Assembly: GCA_045537575.1 (NCBI GenBank)
Contig: JAZSPU010000047.1
Span: 1-51,846 of the forward strand
From: SIG607 sp045537575
GTDB lineage: Bacteria > Bacillota > Clostridia > Oscillospirales > Acutalibacteraceae
DNA length: 51,846 bases
Direction: 5' to 3'
A program made the translations under genes and the position numbers. Below the pieces are notes generated by a model, which saw only the letters and a program-made list of their open reading frames with translations, was not told where the DNA came from and did not search any database. Of this stretch, positions 8,189 to 16,017 are shown piece by piece (position 1 is the first letter of the stretch; every line of letters begins with the position of its first letter).

Positions 8189-9034
8189 TTATAAACACAC
8201 GATCTTTTCAGCCTTCTCTATTTTCCTATACTCTGTGGGAGATTTTCCGTAATGAGATTTAAAGCAACGGGTAAAATAATTTGGTTCATTAAAACCGCAA
8301 AGAGCAGACACCTCGCTCACGCTATAGTTGTTGGTACTAAGCAGATTAATAGCTTTATTTAAACGGTTAATTTTTATGTAATTAGTAGGGGTGACCTTAG
8401 TTGCTTCTTTAAAAATTCGGCAGAAGTGTTCCTCTGAATAATTGAATTTTTTTGAAAGAGTTTTTGTGGTAAGCTCCTTATCTAAATTTTCTTTAATAAA
8501 TTCCAACACTTCATCTATGACATAGCTGCTTTTTGTCTCCTCTCCTATTTCTAAAAGAGCGTGTTTTAACAGTAAATCAATTAAACAGTAAATCTGAGCT
8601 ATACTCTCAAAACTGTTTTCATTAACTAAACGCATAAGTCTTTTGAAGCAATTTCCTGTTTCGCTGTTATTAAGTATCATTTTGAATTTTGTCTTGCCTT
8701 CGAATATGGGAACGAGCGTATCTGAGTTTAAAGGCACGTTGTTATAAAAAGAGCGAATGTCAAACATTAAAACGTCCCACTGGGCTTCTTCGCTTTTACA
8801 TATTCCACTGTGGGGAATTCTTGGAGGAATTATATAAATTTCATCGCTATGTAAAACCTGAATGTTATTCCCGTATCCAACCTCTAGCTCACCGCTATTT
8901 AGATATATAAGCTCCATTCGGTCATGCCAATGCATTCTGAGAGCATAGTGATCCTTTTTGATTCTGTATGACGCAGTCTTAATTGCGCTGGGGCCATAAT
9001 CTACCGGTGTAAGTTCCTCTTTGTATGTTTTCAT
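8189..9034 (-). CDS. AraC-family regulator with cupin sensor domain
   Basis: Residues 20-100 form an AraC-type cupin: HWHDRMELIYLNSGELEVGYG followed by DEIYIIPPRIPHSG. The C-terminal 100 residues carry the two helix-turn-helix units (TTKTLSKKFNYSEEHFCRIFKEATK and SVSEVSALCGFNEPNYFTRCFKSHYGKSP). Such proteins usually bind a sugar and activate a nearby catabolic gene. The ATG at 9034 has GGTGATT just upstream and gives 281 residues; the TTG and GTG starts slightly further upstream are poorer. It diverges from the Gfo/Idh/MocA gene, its likely target. Confidence 0.88.
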   Translation of the reverse strand: MKTYKEELTPVDYGPSAIKTASYRIKKDHYALRMHWHDRMELIYLNSGELEVGYGNNIQVLHSDEIYIIPPRIPHSGICKSEEAQWDVLMFDIRSFYNNVPLNSDTLVPIFEGKTKFKMILNNSETGNCFKRLMRLVNENSFESIAQIYCLIDLLLKHALLEIGEETKSSYVIDEVLEFIKENLDKELTTKTLSKKFNYSEEHFCRIFKEATKVTPTNYIKINRLNKAINLLSTNNYSVSEVSALCGFNEPNYFTRCFKSHYGKSPTEYRKIEKAEKIVCL

Positions 9035-9145
9035 AATAATCACCAAAATATCAAAATTGTGCTAGTATAGTAGCGGTTTTATTCTATTATTTTACGCAAA
9101 AGTATGTTACCATATAAGCGAAAAAAAGTCAATGGAGGACTATTT

Positions 9146-10450
9146 ATGAAAACCTTAACAGCAATTATAATTGGCGGCGGAAGCCGCGGAACCTCTTACG
9201 CTGCTCAAATGAAAAAGCTTGGCGACAAATATCGTGTTGTGGGCATTGCAGAGCCGGCGCAAAGCCGTAGGGATAATATCAAAGAAATGCACAACATTCC
9301 AAAGGAAAACTGCTATAATTCTTGGGATGAAATATTAGCTCAGCCTAAAATGGCAGATATCGCCATTATAGCAACACTTGACGATATGCATTATGAACCT
9401 GCAATGAAGGCTATAGAGCTCGGTTACAATTTACTTTTAGAAAAGCCTATTGCCCAAACAGCGCAGGAATGTGTTGATATTGCCTTGGCGGCAAAGGAAA
9501 AGGGCGTCAAGGTTTTAGTGTGCCACGTTCTCCGTTATACCCCCTTCTACGGTAAAATTAAAGAACTTGTTATGCAGGGAAAAATCGGAGACGTAATGTC
9601 GGTTATTCAGGTTGAGGGTGTTGGAAATATTCACCAGTCTCACAGCTACGTCAGGGGAAATTGGCACAGCGAAAAAGAGACTACACCTATGCTGCTTGCA
9701 AAATGCTGTCACGATTTAGATATTATTCAGTGGCTTATAGACAAGCCCTGTAAAAACGTGCAATCCTTTGGAAGTCTTACATATTTTACGAGTAAATATG
9801 CGCCCGAAGGCGCACCCGTACGCTGTATTGACGGAACCTGCCCTGTTAAAGATACCTGTGTATATAACTGTATGAAGCTTTATTATGATGATAAAAACAA
9901 CGGCTGGTTCAGAGGCGCGGTTGCAGGACATATTGCTAAAGGCAGTAAGCCTACCGATGAAGAGGTTTTAGAGGCTCTGAAAACCACCGATTACGGACTT
10001 TGCGTTTTTCATGCCAATAACGACGTTGTGGACCATCAGGTAGTGAATATGGAATTTGAAGGCTCAGCAACGGCAAACCTTACAATGAATGCCTTTAATA
10101 TGGGGCTGGGTGGAAGATATATCCGTCTTTTCGGAACAAAGGGTGAGCTGTATGCTAATATGTCCGATAAGGAAATAACCCTTACTGTTTTTGATTCAGA
10201 CGGCCCCGTTAAAATCCCTGTTACCGAGACCAAGGAAGATATTACCGGCGGTCACGGCGGCGGAGATATAGGCATTGTAAGAGAGCTTTACGAGTATGTA
10301 AATGACGAATATAACGGCTACAAAGCGGCAAACATTGAAATCTCTGCAAAAAATCATTTAATTGGTTTTGCTGCTGAGAAAGCGCGTAGCAATAATTCGG
10401 TAGAGGACATAAGCTCCTATATGAAGGCCTACGGAATGGTAAACGACTGA
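9146..10450 (+). CDS. Gfo/Idh/MocA-family NAD(P) oxidoreductase
   Basis: 434-residue dehydrogenase. The N-terminal Rossmann fold starts AIIIGGGSRGTSYAAQMKKL, and the family EKP motif is seen in LLLEKPIAQTAQEC near residue 97. The CCHDLDIIQWL helix carries the His-Asp pair of the active site. A four-Cys insertion (CIDGTCPVKDTCVYNC) near residue 228 is typical of one subfamily and could bind a metal. These enzymes oxidise or epimerise sugars and cyclitols. I choose the ATG at 9146 because GGAGGAC lies 8 bases upstream; an in-frame ATG at 9104 lacks a site. Likely regulated by the divergent AraC protein. Confidence 0.9.
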   Translation: MKTLTAIIIGGGSRGTSYAAQMKKLGDKYRVVGIAEPAQSRRDNIKEMHNIPKENCYNSWDEILAQPKMADIAIIATLDDMHYEPAMKAIELGYNLLLEKPIAQTAQECVDIALAAKEKGVKVLVCHVLRYTPFYGKIKELVMQGKIGDVMSVIQVEGVGNIHQSHSYVRGNWHSEKETTPMLLAKCCHDLDIIQWLIDKPCKNVQSFGSLTYFTSKYAPEGAPVRCIDGTCPVKDTCVYNCMKLYYDDKNNGWFRGAVAGHIAKGSKPTDEEVLEALKTTDYGLCVFHANNDVVDHQVVNMEFEGSATANLTMNAFNMGLGGRYIRLFGTKGELYANMSDKEITLTVFDSDGPVKIPVTETKEDITGGHGGGDIGIVRELYEYVNDEYNGYKAANIEISAKNHLIGFAAEKARSNNSVEDISSYMKAYGMVND

Positions 10451-10476
10451 ATTTAAAGAGAGCCTATTACCAAATC

Positions 10477-10517
10477 AAAAACCACGTAAACTATTTAAAG
10501 TTTTACGTGGTTTTTTT
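10477..10517. terminator. Bidirectional terminator between oxidoreductase and AraC genes
   Basis: AAAAACCACGTAAA (10477-10490) pairs with TTTACGTGGTTTTT (10502-10515) across an 11-base loop, with a T-run on both strands. The stop codon of the convergent AraC gene lies inside the stem. Confidence 0.88.
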
Positions 10518-11369
10518 ATCTTCTCTGTATTTGGTCGGAGTTTTTCCGACCTTTATTTTAAAGGCTTTGGCAAAATACTGCGGACTTTCAAAGCAAAGTT
10601 TTTCTGAAATAGCAGTTATACTTTCTTTTTTTCTTAAAAGTAATTTTGCCTCTTCAATTTTTAGTTCCTGATAATATTGCATTATTGTAACGCCTTTATT
10701 TTCCCTAAAAATTGTGTTTAAATAGGTTTTGCTGTAAAACATCCGATCACAAATATCGGTCAGCGTAATTTTTCCGTAAATGTTTTTCTTCAGCATTTTT
10801 ATAATTTCATTAGTTATGGATTTTTTTGCGTCGAAAATGTTTGTCGCAATCTGAAAGCTTTGATTGTTATAGGTTGTGGATTGCACAAGCTTTATCAAAA
10901 GCTCTTCAATATAATTTTCTATAAGCTGTTGTGAACCAAGTCGCGGATTGGAACTCAGCGTAAGCTTTTTGTCAAAGGGGAATACAAAGGTTTCCCTTGC
11001 TTCAGCAAGAATTTTTTGAACCAGCTCTCCTTCGTCCTCCTCAAGATGTTTTATCTCGCTGATAATGGGAATTATATTGGATTTACTTTTAAAGCAAACA
11101 ACCATAATAACAGTAGGCTCATCAGTCTCTTCAACACAGTAGGAATGTGAAATGTTTGGCTGGATAAGAAAGAAATCGTGTTTTCCCAAAACAATATTTT
11201 CGTTTTGGGTTTTGCACATTATACTGCCCTTTTCCACATAAACGAACTCATAAAACAAATGCGACTCCTCAGGATAAAAGAAATTTTTGCCAACCTGAAG
11301 ATATTCAATGGTTACAAGCTGCTGAACCGTTATTAACTTTTTTACCGTGTAAGTATAATATTTTTTCAT
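10503..11369 (-). CDS. AraC-family regulator of the adjacent catabolic operon
   Basis: 288 residues. Residues 20-105 fit a divergent cupin (FYEFVYVEKGSIMCKT, then GKHDFFLIQPNISHSY). The C-terminal region has two helix-turn-helix units (ITLTDICDRMFYSKTYLNTIFRENKG and SITAISEKLCFESPQYFAKAFKIKVGKTPTKYR). It is divergent from the six-gene operon that starts at 11508 and is the natural candidate for its activator; the inducer is unknown. This is the third divergent AraC/enzyme pair in 5.5 kb. Confidence 0.87.
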   Translation of the reverse strand: MKKYYTYTVKKLITVQQLVTIEYLQVGKNFFYPEESHLFYEFVYVEKGSIMCKTQNENIVLGKHDFFLIQPNISHSYCVEETDEPTVIMVVCFKSKSNIIPIISEIKHLEEDEGELVQKILAEARETFVFPFDKKLTLSSNPRLGSQQLIENYIEELLIKLVQSTTYNNQSFQIATNIFDAKKSITNEIIKMLKKNIYGKITLTDICDRMFYSKTYLNTIFRENKGVTIMQYYQELKIEEAKLLLRKKESITAISEKLCFESPQYFAKAFKIKVGKTPTKYREDKKTT

Positions 11370-11454
11370 AACTACATAATAGCGCCTAAATGCAAAAAAG
11401 TCAATACAAATAAATTTTGTTTTCTTTTTTACACGTTGTGTTTTATTTTATCTA

Positions 11455-11482
11455 TTGTATTAACAGTGGTCAATGGTATAAT
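11455..11482 (+). promoter_or_regulatory. Promoter of the six-gene catabolic operon
   Basis: TTGTAT (11455-11460), 16-base spacer, TATAAT (11477-11482), 25 bases upstream of the MlrC-like gene. The -35 is weak, as expected for an activator-dependent promoter. Confidence 0.65.
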
Positions 11483-11507
11483 GCTAATATAAGGAGTGTG
11501 AATTGTT

Positions 11508-12899
11508 ATGAAAATTGTTTGCGCGTCATTCCAATGCGAGTCTAACAGCCGAGCAAAAACCCATCCGCAAAAGTATGATTTTGAGTACTTCAAGGGTGAA
11601 GACATTTTCAAAAAGCTTGTTGTAAAAGACGTTTTCCAAAAAGCAGGCTTTGAAGTCGTTCCTGCAATTTACGCTGTTGCGCTTCCTGCGGGAACTGTAG
11701 AAAAGGATATCTACTTTTATTATGCAAATCAGATTCTTCAGACTGTAAAAGAAAACTCTGACGCCGACGGAATTTACATATTCTTCCACGGAAGTATGGA
11801 GGTAGATGAAATCGGAAGCGGTGAACTTTACCTACTTAAAGAAATAAGGAAAATTGTTTCAGAAAAATGCGTAATCTCCTTAGCTATGGATGCACACGCT
11901 AATATAACTGACGAGCTGTGCGATTATGCTGATATTGTATGCGGATTTAAAACTGTTCCCCATACCGATCAGGCAGAAAATGAACTCAGAGCCGCAAACG
12001 GCTTGATAAAGGCGATAAAAAGCGGTGTAAAGCCTGTTATGTATATTCAAAGGGTGCCTTTCCTTTTGAAAAATGACACACTTTTAACCCGTGAAGAACC
12101 GCTTAAATCACTTATAGAAGAAACACTACAGCTTGAAAAGGATGAAGCTATTTACTCTGCAAACCTTTTCCTCGGCCATTGCTGGATAGATGCTCCTAAC
12201 ACAAGCGCATCAACGGTTGTTTGCGCGACAGATAAAGAGGTTGCGCAGAAAACCGCAAAATCTCTTGCAAACAAGCTTTGGGCAACACGCAAAATCTATA
12301 AATTTAAAATCGAGGCCCAAAGCCCCGAAAAATCTGTAGAACTTGCGTTAAAGGGAAGCGAAAACAGAATTTTTATTACCGACAGCGGTGATAACACAAC
12401 AGCAGGCGCTGAAGGGGAAAGCACAGATATTTTAAATCTTTTCCTTAAAAACGATACTGCAAAAAGGGTTTGTGTTGCAGGCATTACCAACCTTAAGATT
12501 GTTGAAAGCTTTTGGGATAAAAAAGACGGAGAAAGCGTATTTGTAGAGGAATTTGGCAAAAATGCAATCGTAAAATCCCACGGCAATATTCTTGGTTGGG
12601 GCAAAGAGCTTATAGGCAGAAGCCTGTGTTTAAGCTTTGAAAATATTGATGCTGTTTTCACCGAAAAACGCTGTGCGTTTATTGAAAAACGCAATTTTGA
12701 TGAAGCAAATACCGATTTACTTTTCTACGAAATAGTTGTTGTTAAATTAGGCTATCTGTTTCAGGAACTTAAGCCCTTTGCTGACAGAGAAATCTTTGCT
12801 CTCTCAAACGGCGCAAGCTGTGTAGAAATAGAAAAACTTGATCTTAAAAAAATTATCAGGCCTATGTATCCCCTTGATGAATTTGAGTGGGAAGCCTGA
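11508..12899 (+). CDS. M81 family metallopeptidase (MlrC-like)
   Basis: 463-residue protein of the MlrC (microcystinase C) family. Family hallmarks are the N-terminal FQCESNS segment, FHGSM near His94, the metal triad AMDAHANIT (Asp128, His130) with VPHTD (His152), and the C-terminal TDSGDNTTAGAEGESTDIL stretch. In microcystin degraders MlrC cleaves linear peptides; most relatives have unknown small amide or peptide substrates. No signal peptide, so cytoplasmic. First gene of an operon running to 19979. An AAGGAG site precedes the start. Its place beside glycosidase-like genes suggests that the operon attacks a conjugate containing amide bonds, which is inference. Confidence 0.82.
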   Translation: MKIVCASFQCESNSRAKTHPQKYDFEYFKGEDIFKKLVVKDVFQKAGFEVVPAIYAVALPAGTVEKDIYFYYANQILQTVKENSDADGIYIFFHGSMEVDEIGSGELYLLKEIRKIVSEKCVISLAMDAHANITDELCDYADIVCGFKTVPHTDQAENELRAANGLIKAIKSGVKPVMYIQRVPFLLKNDTLLTREEPLKSLIEETLQLEKDEAIYSANLFLGHCWIDAPNTSASTVVCATDKEVAQKTAKSLANKLWATRKIYKFKIEAQSPEKSVELALKGSENRIFITDSGDNTTAGAEGESTDILNLFLKNDTAKRVCVAGITNLKIVESFWDKKDGESVFVEEFGKNAIVKSHGNILGWGKELIGRSLCLSFENIDAVFTEKRCAFIEKRNFDEANTDLLFYEIVVVKLGYLFQELKPFADREIFALSNGASCVEIEKLDLKKIIRPMYPLDEFEWEA

Positions 12900-12929
12900 T
12901 TAAATAAAAATTATTAGGAGGAAAAAACA

Positions 12930-14102
12930 ATGTCATACTACAACGCAAAGGAAACAGAAAAAAGAATTCAAAAAGTGGTGGATTTACTTAATGAAAAGGA
13001 CACCGACATTGCCGTTATTTACTTTGACGAATTAAACGTTGCTAACGGCTGGTACTTAACAGGATGGGTAGGTCAGTTCGAAAAGGGCGCTGTTCTTGTT
13101 GGAAGAGACGGAACTACAATGCTTTTGGGCGGTCCCGAAAGTGAGCCTTTTGCAAAGCAGTCTTCTGCTATTCACGACACAAGATGCTTCAAAGTATTTA
13201 TGGTGCCGGATGAGGAATATCCCCTTGCAACAATTATTGGTTTTGAAGAGCTTTTTGCTGAACTCAGCAAAAAATTCCCCGTTAAAAAGGTTGGTCTTAT
13301 CGGTACAAACGATATGCCTTATCTTGTTCATCAGGATCTTGTTAACGGATTTGCAGGCTGTGAAATCGTTGATCTTACAGATGATTATCTCAAATTCAGA
13401 TACATAAAGAGCGATTGGGAAGTTGAACAGGCACGTCAGGCAACAGTTCTTTGTTATGAAGCCTACAAAGCAATGATGGAAAAGGTTAAGGCAGGTAATA
13501 AGGAATACGAGGTAGCCGCAGCAGGTGAAGCAGTTTGCCGTGCAAACGGTGCAAACAGCTTTGCTTATCAGACTATTGTTGGAAGCGGTATTCGTTCAAA
13601 TGCAGTTGTTCCTACTGCTACAAACAAGGTTATGGAAGACGGCGAAATGGTTATGCTTGGTATTGCGCCACGTATTAACGGATATGCAGGTACCTTCGGT
13701 CATACAGTACCCGTTAGCGGCGAATACACTCCCGAACAGAGAAAATGCCTTGTTGATATGATTGAGGTTATGCGTGACGTTAAGAATATGCTTAAAATCG
13801 GTAATACAGGCCGTCAGGTTGACGCCGCAGGCAGAGTTCTTTACGAAAAAGGCGGTTACTTAAAGTATATCGTTTGCCCCTTTGCTCATACAATGGGACT
13901 TATGGAGGCAGAGGCTCCCTTCTTTGGACCTAACAGCGATGATAAGCTGGAAAAGAATATGATTGTAAATGTAGATGTAAGCTTCTTTGGTCATCCTACC
14001 CTTAACGGACTTAGAGTGGAAACCTGCTACGTTATCACAGAAAACGGCGCAGAGCCTCTTTGCCCTGAATTTGAAGAAGAACTTTTCAACTACGTAAAAT
14101 AA
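12930..14102 (+). CDS. M24/creatinase-fold protein with degenerate metal site
   Basis: 390 residues: an N-terminal creatinase domain (to about 155), then a pita-bread M24 domain. Aligned by eye with Xaa-Pro peptidases, the first two metal ligands are replaced (Gly244 and Thr255 in VMLGIAPRINGYAGTFGHT), the usual substrate-side His is Val226, His320 is kept (FAHTMGL), one Glu is Asp349, and Glu364 is kept. Creatinase itself also lacks the metal ligands, but it keeps a catalytic His that is missing here. It may be a metal-independent hydrolase or a binding protein. GGAGG upstream; the gene sits 30 bases after the MlrC-like gene. Confidence 0.8.
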   Translation: MSYYNAKETEKRIQKVVDLLNEKDTDIAVIYFDELNVANGWYLTGWVGQFEKGAVLVGRDGTTMLLGGPESEPFAKQSSAIHDTRCFKVFMVPDEEYPLATIIGFEELFAELSKKFPVKKVGLIGTNDMPYLVHQDLVNGFAGCEIVDLTDDYLKFRYIKSDWEVEQARQATVLCYEAYKAMMEKVKAGNKEYEVAAAGEAVCRANGANSFAYQTIVGSGIRSNAVVPTATNKVMEDGEMVMLGIAPRINGYAGTFGHTVPVSGEYTPEQRKCLVDMIEVMRDVKNMLKIGNTGRQVDAAGRVLYEKGGYLKYIVCPFAHTMGLMEAEAPFFGPNSDDKLEKNMIVNVDVSFFGHPTLNGLRVETCYVITENGAEPLCPEFEEELFNYVK

Positions 14103-14121
14103 GTCAAAGGAGAAAATTAAA

Positions 14122-14487
14122 ATGAAATACGGAAAAAAGAACTGGGTATTTTGCGATGGAGATTTGCCGCCAAGCGGTGACAATCCTGAATTTCAGGGAC
14201 ACGAGGCGCTTATGATTACAAATGTGGGCAAAAAAGACGCTCACATTCGCATAAGAATTATCTTTGAGGATAAGCCTGTGTACGACAAAATCACAATTGA
14301 TCTTAACGCAGAAAGAACTACCTGTTTACGTTTAGATAAGCCTATTGGAAAAGAACAGTATCAGATTCCTTTCGGACAGTACGCTATTCACGTTGTTTCT
14401 AACGTTCCGGTATGCGCTTGCTTTGGCAGACTTGACGTAAGACAGACAAATATGGCTTACTACAGCCCTGCAGGATATTCATTCTAA
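14122..14487 (+). CDS. Sensory rhodopsin transducer-like (ASRT family) protein
   Basis: 121 residues over the full length of the Anabaena sensory rhodopsin transducer family: WVFCDGDLPPSGDNPEF, HEALMITNVGKKDAHIRI, IDLNAERTTCLRL, and the closing SNVPVCACFGRLDVRQ with NMAYYSPAGY. Members are small beta-sandwich tetramers. In genomes without rhodopsins, as is likely here, relatives have been proposed as small-molecule or sugar-binding proteins linked to carbohydrate operons, and the neighbouring glycosidase-like genes agree. It lies 19 bases after the M24 gene with an AAAGGAG site. Confidence 0.88.
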   Translation: MKYGKKNWVFCDGDLPPSGDNPEFQGHEALMITNVGKKDAHIRIRIIFEDKPVYDKITIDLNAERTTCLRLDKPIGKEQYQIPFGQYAIHVVSNVPVCACFGRLDVRQTNMAYYSPAGYSF

Positions 14488-14541
14488 TTATTGATCTCTT
14501 TTAAAAGAGACAGCTACATACTTTTGCAGGAGGGAACTGCT

Positions 14542-16005
14542 ATGAATATACCAAAATATCGCGTACTTTGGACATGGGACTTAGGTTCTAACTGGGATAT
14601 ATCCAAGGGAAGCAAAATTATGGGTTGCTCGGGCAAAAACTTTAGACGCGAGGCTTTTCTCGGCGACTATAAACGAATGGTGGATTATGCAAGTGCTCAT
14701 CATTTTAACGGAATTGTTATTTGGGGAGCCCTTCGTGCACACGATAACGGTGTGGCACAATTAAAAGAGCTTGTAAAATACGGCAGAGAAAAGAATGTCA
14801 GGATTATGCCCGGTATTAGTGCTTTTAGTTACGGCGGTGTTTTCTATGACCCCTCCAACCGAGCCTCTTTGGGAATTGACCGCAAGTTCGGTTCCCACCC
14901 CTATTCGCTCAATACTTGGCTTACAGAGCATCCCGAATATGCATCTGTTGACGAAAACGGCAAACCCTATCCCTTTGGCCCTATGAATATTCTTGCCTGT
15001 CCTTCAAGACCTGAAAATCTTGAGTGGTTTAAGGAAGCGTTAGCTTGGCTTTATGACGAAATTGATGTTGACGGAATTCAGGTTGAAGTAGGTGACTACA
15101 GCGTTTGCCATTGTCCGCTTTGCGAAGAGCGCAGAAAAAACAGAACCATAAAGCGTGATTATTCGGTTGAGGATATGGTTAATACCTATACTGCTGCTGT
15201 TGAGGTTTCAAAATCTAAAAAGCCGGACGCCTGGGTTCTTTGTGAAACCTATTCTGGCTTTACCTATCCCAAGGAAACTGCCGTTGACGGCAACTGGCAG
15301 TCTATGCCCGATGAGGACAGAAAATTGCTTTCTGCCTTGCCTGATGATTCTATTCTTCAATGGGCGGCAGACAGAGCTGTAGGCGGCTATGCTACTGAAT
15401 ATTGGGCAGAAAACATTTATACGCCAAAAGAAAATAATATTTTGCGCGTTCACGCAGGCAGTCAGTATTCTGCACTGGGCTCTGCCGATTGGGGTGTAGA
15501 GCTTATATGGGAATTGGTAAGTGAAGCAAGAAAGCATGACGTAAACGGTGTTAGTATATTCGGAGAAGATTCCTTTATTGCTCCTCCCAATGAAGCTAAC
15601 TATCTTGCTTTTGAGGAAGCCTGCGGACTTGGTAATGATAATCCCGAATTATCTTTAGAGAAATTTTACTCAAATACCCTTGATGCTCTTTACGGCGGAC
15701 AGGGGAAGGCTGAAAAATGGCGTAATTTATATATTAAAGGCCGTATGCTGATGCTGGGAGAAAGAGCAAAGAGAAAACCCCTTTCCCGTCAGCCTCTTGA
15801 AAAGCTTACTGATGATCCCGATTTCCTTAATAAAGCAATAGAATATACAAATGAGCAAAAACTCAAATTGCTTGAAGGCTATTTTAGTGAGGTTCTTGAA
15901 ATTTTACACTCTCTAAATAGTGCATCAAACGATATTAAAGGAAGATGGTCTTGGCTTAGTAACGACCTTAGAAATATGATTTACGTTGTTTCTACCGAAA
16001 ACTAA
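14542..16005 (+). CDS. Glycosidase-like TIM-barrel protein of unknown specificity
   Basis: 487 residues, no signal peptide. The sequence has the feel of a beta/alpha-barrel glycoside hydrolase: FNGIVIWGALRAHDNG, VRIMPGISAF, VDGIQVEVGDYSVCHCPLCEERR (near 180-202) and NGVSIFGEDSF. The Glu residues in QVEVGD and FGEDSF are candidate catalytic acids. The C-H-C-P-L-C cluster right after the strand-4 Glu resembles the Cys cluster of the DUF4838 protein encoded two genes on. I could not assign a CAZy family. The ATG at 14542 follows AGGAGG; upstream in-frame starts lack a site. Confidence 0.7.
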   Translation: MNIPKYRVLWTWDLGSNWDISKGSKIMGCSGKNFRREAFLGDYKRMVDYASAHHFNGIVIWGALRAHDNGVAQLKELVKYGREKNVRIMPGISAFSYGGVFYDPSNRASLGIDRKFGSHPYSLNTWLTEHPEYASVDENGKPYPFGPMNILACPSRPENLEWFKEALAWLYDEIDVDGIQVEVGDYSVCHCPLCEERRKNRTIKRDYSVEDMVNTYTAAVEVSKSKKPDAWVLCETYSGFTYPKETAVDGNWQSMPDEDRKLLSALPDDSILQWAADRAVGGYATEYWAENIYTPKENNILRVHAGSQYSALGSADWGVELIWELVSEARKHDVNGVSIFGEDSFIAPPNEANYLAFEEACGLGNDNPELSLEKFYSNTLDALYGGQGKAEKWRNLYIKGRMLMLGERAKRKPLSRQPLEKLTDDPDFLNKAIEYTNEQKLKLLEGYFSEVLEILHSLNSASNDIKGRWSWLSNDLRNMIYVVSTEN

Positions 16006-16017
16006 AGGTATAAAATT

